From: Solirubrobacter soli DSM 22325 | GTDB lineage: Bacteria > Actinomycetota > Thermoleophilia > Solirubrobacterales > Solirubrobacteraceae | DNA: 64,000 bases | Reading direction: 5' to 3' | Assembly: GCF_000423665.1 (NCBI RefSeq) | Contig: NZ_KE384071.1 | Coordinates: forward strand, 372,001-436,000 | In this document: piece by piece, positions 31,273 to 37,749 of the stretch | How the letters are laid out: every line of letters starts with the position of its first letter | Position numbering within the stretch: the stretch's first letter is position 1 | The notes under the pieces: model-generated | Told to the model about the DNA's origin: nothing | Database searches by the model: none | The model's input: only the letters and a program-made list of their open reading frames with translations | Position numbers and translations under genes: made by a program

Positions 31273-32874
31273 GTGTGGGCCCTGACGCTCCACCCTGTCC
31301 ACTTGGAAGCTTCCGCACTACAGCACTCCGGCGCTGCCGGTCTCCACGGTCGTTCGCCGCTCCTGCGCCTGCAGTCGGATGAGCGGCTCGTCGCGCTGAT
31401 CCGGCGCGGGAATCACCACGCCTTCGAGGCGCTGGTGGCCCGCTATCAGTCGCGGCTGTTGGCGTTCTGTCGCCACATGCTGTCCTCGCGTGAGGACGCG
31501 GAGGACGTGCTGCAGGAGGTCTTCGCGGCCGCGTTCAACGCGATGCTGGCCGACGAGCGCGAGATCAACGTGCGGCCGTGGCTGTACCGGATCGCCCGCA
31601 ACCGCTCGCTCAACCACCTGCGCCGCGCGCAGGCGGTCGGGATGGACTCGATGGACATCCACCTGTCCGAGGGTGGGCTCACGACCGCGGACAAGGTCCA
31701 CAAGCGCGAGGAGTTCCGGCTCCTGATCGCGGACGTCCAGGATCTGCCGGAGACGCAGCGGACGGCGCTGCTGCTGCGCGAGATCGACGCGCTGTCCTAC
31801 GACCAGATCGCCGAGGCGATGGAGACGACGGTCCCGTCGGTCAAGTCGCTGCTCGTCCGCGCCCGCGTGTCGCTGGCCGAGGCCGCCGAAGCGCGGCTGC
31901 TCTCCTGCGACGAGGTGCGGCTCGAATTGGGCGAGGTCGCCGAGGGCCTGACGCGCACGAGCGCCCCGGTGCGCCGCCACCTGCGCACCTGCGAGCGCTG
32001 CAGCGCCTTCAAGAAGCAGCTGCGCTCGACCAACAAGGCGCTCGCCTCGCTCTATCCGGTCGGCCCGCTGATCCTGCTCAAGAAGCTCCTGCTCACCCAC
32101 ATCGGGACGGGCGCCGCGACCGGCTCGGCCGCGGCTGCCGGCGGCGCCGCCGCGAGCTCCGCGGGCGCGGGCATGGCGGTGCAGGTCGGGTTCAGCGCCT
32201 TCGCGTCCAAGGCCGCGGCCGGCCTCGCGGCCGCCGCGATCGTCACCGCCGGCGCCGTCGAGGTCCAACACGCCGCCAAGCCGCGGGCCGAGCGCAACCC
32301 GGTCGTCGCGCAGGCGAGCCCGGCCGACACGGCCGTCGCGCCGGCGCCGACCCCCGTCGCCACCCAGCCGCCGGTGCTCGCCAACTCGGGCCCGCAGCCG
32401 TCCGGCGAGAACGCGCGCAAGGTCAAGCTGACCAAGGAGACCGAGCGCAAGGTCCCCGCGGCCGAGGACAAGGCCAAGGACAAGCCGACCGCGACGCCGA
32501 CCGGCACCCCCGCCGCCAGCTCGACTCCGACGTCGACCCCGGCCCCGAGCGGCGAGGCCAAGGGCGGCGACACGACCGCGCTGCCGACCGACACGCTCGG
32601 CACCGCCCAGTCCGGCGCGGGCTCCTACACGCCGCCGGCGCCGACCGCGACGTCGACCGGCCCGGTCCTCGCCTCCGTCCAGCCGACCGAGCCGACGCAG
32701 GACCCGACCGCAACCTCCACGCCGGAGCAGTCCGCGACCCCCGAGGCGCCGCCCGCCCCGACCCCGACGCCGCAGCCGGTCGTCACCCCGACGCCGACGC
32801 CGAACGCGACCCCGGCCCCCACGCCCGAGTCGACGCCGCCCGGCGACGACGCTCCGCCGCCCGCGGGTCACTGA
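31273..32874 (+). CDS. Sigma factor fused to zinc-finger anti-sigma-like domain and membrane-anchored Pro/Thr tail
   Basis: The 533-residue protein begins with ECF sigma region 2 (about residues 35-100, including REDAEDVLQEVFAAAFNAML and WLYRIARNRSLNHLRR). Region 4 is at about 150-200, with YDQIAEAMETTVPSVKSLLV. A short zinc-binding anti-sigma motif follows (HLRTCERC, H-x3-C-x2-C, near 236-243). Then come a hydrophobic segment (about 312-330, AAAGLAAAAIVTAGAV) and 200 residues of Pro/Thr/Ala-rich sequence that would lie outside the cell. Sigma and anti-sigma are thus on one chain tethered to the membrane. GTG 31273 is the listed start; TTG 31303 is a possible alternative. A long hairpin follows the stop. 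Confidence 0.85.
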   Translation: MWALTLHPVHLEASALQHSGAAGLHGRSPLLRLQSDERLVALIRRGNHHAFEALVARYQSRLLAFCRHMLSSREDAEDVLQEVFAAAFNAMLADEREINVRPWLYRIARNRSLNHLRRAQAVGMDSMDIHLSEGGLTTADKVHKREEFRLLIADVQDLPETQRTALLLREIDALSYDQIAEAMETTVPSVKSLLVRARVSLAEAAEARLLSCDEVRLELGEVAEGLTRTSAPVRRHLRTCERCSAFKKQLRSTNKALASLYPVGPLILLKKLLLTHIGTGAATGSAAAAGGAAASSAGAGMAVQVGFSAFASKAAAGLAAAAIVTAGAVEVQHAAKPRAERNPVVAQASPADTAVAPAPTPVATQPPVLANSGPQPSGENARKVKLTKETERKVPAAEDKAKDKPTATPTGTPAASSTPTSTPAPSGEAKGGDTTALPTDTLGTAQSGAGSYTPPAPTATSTGPVLASVQPTEPTQDPTATSTPEQSATPEAPPAPTPTPQPVVTPTPTPNATPAPTPESTPPGDDAPPPAGH

Positions 32875-32886
32875 GCGCTCAGCGGG

Positions 32887-32963
32887 GGCGCGGCGGGGCT
32901 GCCGCCGAAATGTCCCCCCTCCCCGGGCGAAGCCCGATTTCGGCGGCGGCCCCGACGCGCCGC
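32887..32963. terminator. Long stem-loop with nested GAA hairpin
   Basis: The arms 32887-32911 and 32937-32961 pair over about 24 bp with two mismatches (GCCGCCGAAAT against ATTTCGGCGGC at the top). A smaller GGGC-GAA-GCCC hairpin sits in the loop. It lies between the sigma fusion and the convergent CsaA gene and likely blocks read-through in both directions. Confidence 0.6.
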
Positions 32964-32980
32964 CGCCCGAGTGAAGAGCC

Positions 32981-33316
32981 TCAGTGGATCCGGGAGCCGA
33001 GGGGGACCTCGGCGTCCGGCGCGAGCAGGATCACGCGTCCCTCCTCGTCCGCGGCGCCCAGCGTCAGCACCTCTGAGCGCACCGGGCCGATCTGGCGCGG
33101 TGGGAAGTTCACGACGGCCACGACCAGGCGGCCTTCGAGATCCTGGCGGCTGTAGTTCGTGATCTGCGCCGAGGAGCGCTTCTCGCCGAGCTCCTCACCG
33201 AAGTCGATCGTCAGCTTCCAGGCGGGCTTGCGCGCCTCGGGGAAGTCCTCGACCTTCACGATCCGGCCGACGCGCATGTCGACGGCGAGGAACTGGTCGA
33301 AGTCGATCTTGCTCAT
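32981..33316 (-). CDS. csaA: CsaA-like tRNA-binding domain protein
   Basis: The 111-residue protein is a stand-alone EMAP/Trbp111 OB-fold. Conserved segments are FLAVDMRVGRIVKVEDFPEA, then AWKLTIDFGEELGEKRSSAQ and VNFPPRQIGPVRSEVL. Its length and the KRSSAQITNYS signature match CsaA, a dimeric chaperone-like protein described in Bacillus as interacting with the secretion machinery. It may also bind tRNA. ATG 33316 overlaps the stop of the upstream hypothetical gene (ATGA). It is the last gene of a five-gene minus-strand run beginning at 35239. Confidence 0.9.
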   Translation of the reverse strand: MSKIDFDQFLAVDMRVGRIVKVEDFPEARKPAWKLTIDFGEELGEKRSSAQITNYSRQDLEGRLVVAVVNFPPRQIGPVRSEVLTLGAADEEGRVILLAPDAEVPLGSRIH

Positions 33317-33948
33317 GGGGCCTCCGTGCCGAAACGGAACGAGCGGTAGGGGGTCTTGAGCTGGCCGCGGGTGCCGACGTCGGTCGCCTTCCCCGCCCCG
33401 CCCGCGGGCGTCGCCAGCAGCAGCAGCTTCACCCCGTCCCGCGCGCCGGGCACCGGCTGCGGGAGCAGCACGAGCCGCCCGTACTGGCGCGGCGAGCGGC
33501 TGACGCGGAACGACAGCGAGTACCCCGCCGCCTTGTTGATCCGCGCCTTGCCCTCCTCGACCGGTTCGAGGTCGGGGAAGCGCTTCTTGAGCGCGTCCAG
33601 CTCACGGGAGGCGACGACCGGCAGGATGCCGCCGACGTCGCCCTTGTACTCGGGCAGCGACAGCGGCGAGACGACGATCGAGTCCTGGCCCTTGCGCTCG
33701 AGGTGCACCCACTCACCGGCGGCCGGCTCGAGCTGGGTCATCCCGGGCGGGATTCGCAGGTTGAACGTCACCGGGCCGCGGTGGGTGATCACGCGGCCGT
33801 CGGCGCTCGAGCCCCCGCCGAGCAGCGCGACCGCGATCAGCGCGCCGACCACGATCAGCACGCCGAGCACCGCCCAGCGCGCGGGCGCGGGCAGCGGCGC
33901 GAGCTCCTCGCGCAGCGTCGGGCGGTGTTCGGGGGCGACGACGCTCAA
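33313..33948 (-). CDS. Single-pass membrane protein of unknown function
   Basis: The 211-residue protein has a short cytoplasmic N-terminus, one helix (AVLGVLIVVGALIAVALLG, about residues 26-45) and an external domain of about 160 residues. That domain contains FNLRIPPGMTQLEPAAGEWV, then SFRVSRSPRQYGRLVLLPQP. No family was recognised. TTG 33948 overlaps the preceding TGA (TTGA), and its own stop overlaps the csaA start. It is translationally coupled on both sides, so expression probably tracks CsaA and the AsnC-type domain. Confidence 0.72.
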   Translation of the reverse strand: MSVVAPEHRPTLREELAPLPAPARWAVLGVLIVVGALIAVALLGGGSSADGRVITHRGPVTFNLRIPPGMTQLEPAAGEWVHLERKGQDSIVVSPLSLPEYKGDVGGILPVVASRELDALKKRFPDLEPVEEGKARINKAAGYSLSFRVSRSPRQYGRLVLLPQPVPGARDGVKLLLLATPAGGAGKATDVGTRGQLKTPYRSFRFGTEAP

Positions 33949-34220
33949 TTGCCGATGCTGAAGAGCGCCTCGAGGTCGTGCTGGGAGAAGACCTCGAAGG
34001 CGACCATGGTCTGCGTGCGCTCGATCCCCTCGATCTCCGCGAAGCGGTGCGTGACCACCTGCGCGACCTCCTCCGGGTTGCGCACGCGCAGGATCGCGAC
34101 GAAGTCGTACTCACCGGTGACGCTGTAGGCCTCGGCGACGCCTTCGATGTCGGCGAGCTGGCCGCCGAGGGTCTGGAGCGCGGCGCGCGTGGCGCCGATC
34201 AGGACGACGGCGTGGGTCAT
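33945..34220 (-). CDS. Stand-alone Lrp/AsnC ligand-binding (RAM) domain
   Basis: The 91-residue protein is only the effector-binding half of an Lrp/AsnC regulator: AVVLIGATRAALQTLGGQLA, then YSVTGEYDFVAILRVRNPEE and RTQTMVAFEVFSQ. No DNA-binding helix-turn-helix precedes it. Such proteins form amino-acid-binding oligomers and may modulate full-length Lrp proteins. ATG 34220 overlaps the stop of the metallo-hydrolase gene (ATGA), and its TGA overlaps the next TTG. The ligand is unknown. Confidence 0.88.
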   Translation of the reverse strand: MTHAVVLIGATRAALQTLGGQLADIEGVAEAYSVTGEYDFVAILRVRNPEEVAQVVTHRFAEIEGIERTQTMVAFEVFSQHDLEALFSIGN

Positions 34221-34906
34221 CGCAGCGTGTGGGTGTCGCCGGGATCGAGCACGAGCACCTCGCTGAAACCGGCGTTCTGGACGTCCTGCTTGAACGCCTG
34301 CGCGTCGGTCTCCACGGGCGGGAACGTCCCGTAGTGGATCGGGATCGTCTGGAAGGGGTTGATCAGCTCGACGGCCGTGACGGCGTCGTAGCGATCCATC
34401 GTGTAGTGGCCGCCGATCGGCACGAGCGCGAGCTCCACCCGGTCGCCACGACCGGCGATCAGCTTCATGTCGCCGAAGAGGGCGGTGTCGCCGAGGTGGT
34501 AGATCAGGTGCCCGCCGTAGTGGATCAGCAGGCCGGCGGGCATGTGGGCGGTGCCGGAGGGCGAGACCGCGGTGTGCCACGCCGGGACGAGCTTGACCCA
34601 GCCCCAGTCGAACACGACCGTGCCGCCGTAGTTGGGGTCGACCACGTTCTCGACGCCGTCACCCCGGATCTCGGCCGCCAGCTCGACGATCGCCAGCACG
34701 GTCGCGCCGGTGCGCTTGGCGATGGCGACCGTGTCGCCCAGGTGGTCGCCGTGCCCGTGGGTGAGCAGGATCACGTCCGCGGGCACCTCGTCGGCGGTCG
34801 CGGCCGCCTTCGGGTTGCCGGTCAGGAAGGGATCGATCAGCACGTCCGCGCCGCCCCCGGAGAGGTGGAACGCGGAGTGCCCGAGCCAACGTACGTCCGC
34901 AGCCAT
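34217..34906 (-). CDS. UPF0173 metallo-beta-lactamase-fold hydrolase
   Basis: The 229-residue MBL-fold protein has the metal-binding motif THGHGDHLGD near residue 49. Further ligands include HTAVSP near 111, GDTALFGDM near 140 and an IHYGTFPP near 190. The opening WLGHSAFHLS and LIDPFLTGNP match UPF0173 proteins, which are close to the UlaG L-ascorbate-6-phosphate lactonase group. The substrate is unknown. ATG 34906 has GAGGAG seven bases upstream, within the end of the preceding gene. It is translationally coupled to the RAM-domain gene. Confidence 0.9.
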   Translation of the reverse strand: MAADVRWLGHSAFHLSGGGADVLIDPFLTGNPKAAATADEVPADVILLTHGHGDHLGDTVAIAKRTGATVLAIVELAAEIRGDGVENVVDPNYGGTVVFDWGWVKLVPAWHTAVSPSGTAHMPAGLLIHYGGHLIYHLGDTALFGDMKLIAGRGDRVELALVPIGGHYTMDRYDAVTAVELINPFQTIPIHYGTFPPVETDAQAFKQDVQNAGFSEVLVLDPGDTHTLR

Positions 34907-34909
34907 GTC

Positions 34910-35239
34910 TCAGGTCTCCTCGTGGTCGATGAGCTCGTGGGCCAGCTCGTAGCCGACGGCGACGCCGATCAGCATCGCGACGCGGGTCTCCTCGGCGAGC
35001 AGCAGCCGCACGGCGTGCAGCCGCTCTTCGATGTCGGCCTTGCCGGCCGCCTGCAGCACCTGTTGCTGGTGCGCGGTGTCGAACCAGTTCTCCTCCTGGA
35101 GCGCCTGGTTGAGGATCCGCTGCAGCGCAGGTGCGCTCGCCTCCACGACGCGCTGGGCCTGGGCCAGCCGGTCCGGGTCCGTGAGCGCCTGGACGGCCGC
35201 GTCGACCTCGGCATCCGTGTATTCGCGGCGTGAGGCCAT
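34910..35239 (-). CDS. Uncharacterised 109-residue helical protein
   Basis: The small soluble protein is predicted to be almost entirely helical (TDAEVDAAVQALTDPDRLAQ, VLQAAGKADIEERLHAVRLL). It ends with an acidic His-containing tail (ELAHELIDHEET). No family was recognised. It is the first gene of the minus-strand run, three bases before the UPF0173 gene. ATG 35239 has GAGAGAGG six bases upstream. The start borders a strongly structured intergenic segment shared with divergent selD. Confidence 0.65.
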   Translation of the reverse strand: MASRREYTDAEVDAAVQALTDPDRLAQAQRVVEASAPALQRILNQALQEENWFDTAHQQQVLQAAGKADIEERLHAVRLLLAEETRVAMLIGVAVGYELAHELIDHEET

Positions 35240-35425
35240 TAGTGGCCTCTCTCAGAACTACGACGGGTTCTGGCGGGCCCCGCCCGCCGCTGCCGGGCGG
35301 CGGCCGCCGCCACCGGACAACCAGTACGACCGCGGCGGCCGCCGCGGGCACCGACGACCGGGGATCTGGCCAGCCCCCCCGCCGTATTTCTGGTCGCGGC
35401 CACTGGAAAGCCATCATACGAACGC
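35240..35425. other. Structured divergent intergenic region upstream of selD
   Basis: The 186 bases between divergent genes hold several strong inverted repeats. CAGAAC (35253) pairs with GTTCTG (35267), and a GGCGGG/CCCGCC hairpin follows at once. CCGCGGCGGCCGCCGCGG at 35330-35347 is a perfect 18-bp palindrome. AGTGGCC (35241-35247) pairs with GGCCACT (35398-35404), enclosing the whole block. No reading frame here looks coding. It could be a selD leader or a protein-binding region; no tRNA-Sec cloverleaf was found in it. Confidence 0.5.
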
Positions 35426-36427
35426 ATGGCCGTTCCCCTCACTTCGTTGAGCCACGGCGCGGGCTGCGGCTGCAAGCTGTCGGCCGCCGACCTGCGTCCG
35501 ATCGTCGCCGGATTGCCCCGTCCCACCGACCCGCGCGTGCTCGTGGGCATGGACCTCGCCGACGACGCGGGGGTCGTGAAGTTGACCGAGGAGCTCGCGA
35601 TCGTGCAGACCGCCGACTTCTTCACGCCGATCGTCGACGACCCCTATGCGTTCGGCCGGATCGCGGCGACGAACGCGCTGAGCGACGTCTATGCGATGGG
35701 CGGGACGCCGGTCTCGGCGCTCAACCTGGTGGCGTACCCGTTGGAGACGCTCGGCCCGGACGTCCTGCGCGAGATCCTGCGCGGGGGCGCCGACGCGGTG
35801 GCGGCCGCCGGCGCCTCGATCGTGGGCGGGCACTCGATCGACGACCCGGAGCCCAAGTACGGGCTCGCGGTCACCGGCGTCGTCGACCCGCGGGCGGTGC
35901 TGACCAACGCGGGCGGCGTGGTGGGCGACGTGCTCGTGCTGACCAAGCCGCTGGGCGCGGGGACGATCGCGACGGCGCTGAAGCGGGGCCTGGCCGAGCC
36001 GGCCCTCGTCGCGCGGGGCGTCGAGGTCATGACGACGTTGAACGCCCGCGCCGCTGAGCAGGCCCGCGCGGCCGGCGCCCACGCCCTCACGGACGTCACC
36101 GGCTTCGGCCTGCTCGGCCACACCCACGAGCTCGCCTTCGCCTCAGGCTGCGCCGCCGAGATCGACGCGTCCGCGGTCCCGGCGATCGAGGGCGTCCTCG
36201 AACTGCTGACCGACGAGCGCGCCGTGGCCGGCGGCTCGAAGCGCAACCGCGCCGACGCCGACACCTTCACCACCTGGGGCGACGTCCCCGACAACCGCAA
36301 GCGCCTCGTCTGCGACGCGATGACGTCCGGCGGCCTCCTCGCCGCCGTGCCGGACCCGACCGAGATCGACGGCTGGGTCGTCGGCCGCCTCGTCGCCGGC
36401 CCCCCCGGCATCCTCAACGTCACTTAA
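35426..36427 (+). CDS. selD: Selenide, water dikinase (selenophosphate synthetase), Cys form
   Basis: The 333-residue enzyme makes selenophosphate from selenide and ATP for selenocysteine or 2-selenouridine synthesis. The catalytic loop HGAGCGCK (residues 10-17) has cysteine where many homologues carry selenocysteine, and the essential lysine follows. GMDLADDAGVV and TADFFTPIVDDPY hold the ATP-binding aspartates. GGHSIDDPEPKYGLAVTG and ALTDVTGFGLLGH are further hallmarks. No selA, selB, selU or tRNA-Sec is in the window. The TAA stop forms the first bases of the copy 2 palindrome. The upstream region is strongly structured. Confidence 0.95.
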   Translation: MAVPLTSLSHGAGCGCKLSAADLRPIVAGLPRPTDPRVLVGMDLADDAGVVKLTEELAIVQTADFFTPIVDDPYAFGRIAATNALSDVYAMGGTPVSALNLVAYPLETLGPDVLREILRGGADAVAAAGASIVGGHSIDDPEPKYGLAVTGVVDPRAVLTNAGGVVGDVLVLTKPLGAGTIATALKRGLAEPALVARGVEVMTTLNARAAEQARAAGAHALTDVTGFGLLGHTHELAFASGCAAEIDASAVPAIEGVLELLTDERAVAGGSKRNRADADTFTTWGDVPDNRKRLVCDAMTSGGLLAAVPDPTEIDGWVVGRLVAGPPGILNVT

Positions 36428-36445
36428 AGGGTCTGACCCCTTAGG
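36425..36445. repeat. Dispersed palindrome, degenerate copy 2
   Basis: TAAAGGG-TCTGA-CCCCTTAGG starts on the TAA stop of selD. It matches the core of the elements at 29231 and 51112 but has lost one G and one T, so the stem is shorter. It probably serves as the selD terminator. Confidence 0.6.
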
Positions 36446-36468
36446 TGGGGTTTAGGTTCGGGCGTGGT

Positions 36469-36497
36469 TTGACAGCTAGATACTCGATATGTATAAC
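36469..36497 (+). promoter_or_regulatory. Promoter of the PadR-ABC operon
   Basis: TTGACA (36469-36474), a 17-base spacer and TATAAC (36492-36497) form a near-consensus promoter, the strongest in the window. Transcription should start about four bases before ATG 36508, so the padR message is almost leaderless. Confidence 0.8.
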
Positions 36498-36507
36498 GAG
36501 TATCTAG
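36476..36507. promoter_or_regulatory. PadR operator, 11-bp perfect inverted repeat
   Basis: CTAGATACTCG (36476-36486), ten bases, then CGAGTATCTAG (36497-36507) is a perfect dyad. It covers the -10 box and ends directly against the ATG. A regulator bound here would block its own promoter, so negative autoregulation by the adjacent PadR protein is expected. Confidence 0.8.
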
Positions 36508-37023
36508 ATGCGATTTCCGCTGCTGGCACTGCTCGCGAACGGGCCGGCTCATGGGTATGAGCTCAAGTCCGCGATGGAGCAGCGGTTCGGGGCGGTGCTG
36601 CCGCCGCTGAACGCCGGGCAGATCTACACGACGCTCGGCCGGCTGGAGCGGGACGGGCTGGTGGACGACGACGCAGTCGCGCAGAACGGGCGGCCGAACA
36701 AGCGCGTCTACAAGCTGACGGAGAAAGGGAAGTCCGAGCTGGCCGGCTGGGTGGCGGACTCGACGCCGCAGACCCGGCTCAAGGACGACTTCTTCATCAA
36801 GCTCGTGCTCGCCCGGGCCGCGGGGATCGCGGACCCGGCCGAGTTGATCGACCGGCAGCGCACGGCCTACCTGCAGGCGCTCCGCGACCTCGATGACGTC
36901 GCGGCGCAGGCCAACGGCGATGACACCGCCGCGCTGCTCGTCGAAGGGGCGGCGCTGCACCTCGAGGCCGACCTGAAGTGGCTCGACCTCTGCGAACAAC
37001 GACTAGGGAGCGACCGATGGTGA
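36508..37023 (+). CDS. PadR-family transcriptional regulator
   Basis: The 171-residue winged-helix protein has LLALLANGPAHGYELKSAME, LNAGQIYTTLGRLERDGLV and the wing KRVYKLTEKGKSEL, all typical of PadR. A C-terminal helical dimerisation domain follows (DDFFIKLVLARAAGIADPAE). PadR proteins repress adjacent transporter genes and are released by small toxic ligands. The start ATG abuts the operator. The gene overlaps the ABC ATPase start by seven bases, so regulator and exporter are one operon and the exporter substrate may be the inducer. Confidence 0.94.
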   Translation: MRFPLLALLANGPAHGYELKSAMEQRFGAVLPPLNAGQIYTTLGRLERDGLVDDDAVAQNGRPNKRVYKLTEKGKSELAGWVADSTPQTRLKDDFFIKLVLARAAGIADPAELIDRQRTAYLQALRDLDDVAAQANGDDTAALLVEGAALHLEADLKWLDLCEQRLGSDRW

Positions 37024-37745
37024 TCGTCGCGCGCGGCCTCACCCGCGACTACGAAGGCGGCGTCCAGGCCCTGCGCGGCGTGGACGTCAGCGTCCCCGAG
37101 GGCGAGTTCGTCGCCATCACCGGCCCGTCGGGCTGCGGGAAGTCGACGCTCCTGAACCTGCTCGGCGGGCTCGACCGGCCGACGAGCGGCGAGATCGAGC
37201 TCGGCGGCACCCGCGTGGAGCGCTTCAGCGAGGCCAAGTGGGCGCACGTGCGCCGCAACGAGATCGGCTTCGTCTTCCAGTTCTTCAACCTGATCGGGAA
37301 CCTCTCGGTGGCCGACAACGTCGAGCTGCCGGGTCTGCTCGCCGGCCTGAGCGCCCGCGAGGCGAAGACCCGACGCACGGAGCTCCTGACCACGCTCGGC
37401 ATCGCCGACCACGCCGGCCAGTCCCCCACCCGCCTCAGCGGCGGCCAGCAGCAGCGCGTCGCGATCGCCCGCGCGCTGATCAACCGCCCGAAGGTCCTGC
37501 TGGCCGACGAGCCCACCGGCAACCTCGACTCCACGAGCGCCCGCGACGTGATGGCGCTCCTGCGCACGATGCACGACGAGCGCGGCCAGACGATCGTCCT
37601 CGTCACCCACGACGCCCGCGTCGCCGCCCGCGCCGACCGCGTGATCACGATGCGCGACGGCCTGATCGCCAACGAGACGCGCCTGGACGAGGGCCGCACG
37701 GACGTCGCCGCCACCGTCAGCCGCCTGATGCAGCTGGGGGTGTGA
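37017..37745 (+). CDS. ABC transporter ATP-binding protein (LolD/MacB type)
   Basis: The 242-residue ATPase has Walker A GPSGCGKST near residue 37, Q loop VFQFFNL near 88, signature LSGGQQQR near 140, Walker B VLLADEP near 160 and the H-loop VTHD near 195. It belongs to the MacB/LolD/FtsE-like group that drives FtsX-type permeases. ATG 37017 is preceded by GGGAG and overlaps the padR end; the upstream in-frame ATG 36978 lies well inside padR. The permease gene begins four bases after its stop. Confidence 0.95.
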   Translation: MVIVARGLTRDYEGGVQALRGVDVSVPEGEFVAITGPSGCGKSTLLNLLGGLDRPTSGEIELGGTRVERFSEAKWAHVRRNEIGFVFQFFNLIGNLSVADNVELPGLLAGLSAREAKTRRTELLTTLGIADHAGQSPTRLSGGQQQRVAIARALINRPKVLLADEPTGNLDSTSARDVMALLRTMHDERGQTIVLVTHDARVAARADRVITMRDGLIANETRLDEGRTDVAATVSRLMQLGV

Positions 37746-37749
37746 GGGG

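Noticed and set aside
35240..35425. tRNA-Sec or SECIS-like element upstream of selD
   Set aside because: No acceptor stem, TCA anticodon loop or T arm could be assembled. The hairpins are noted only as a structured region.
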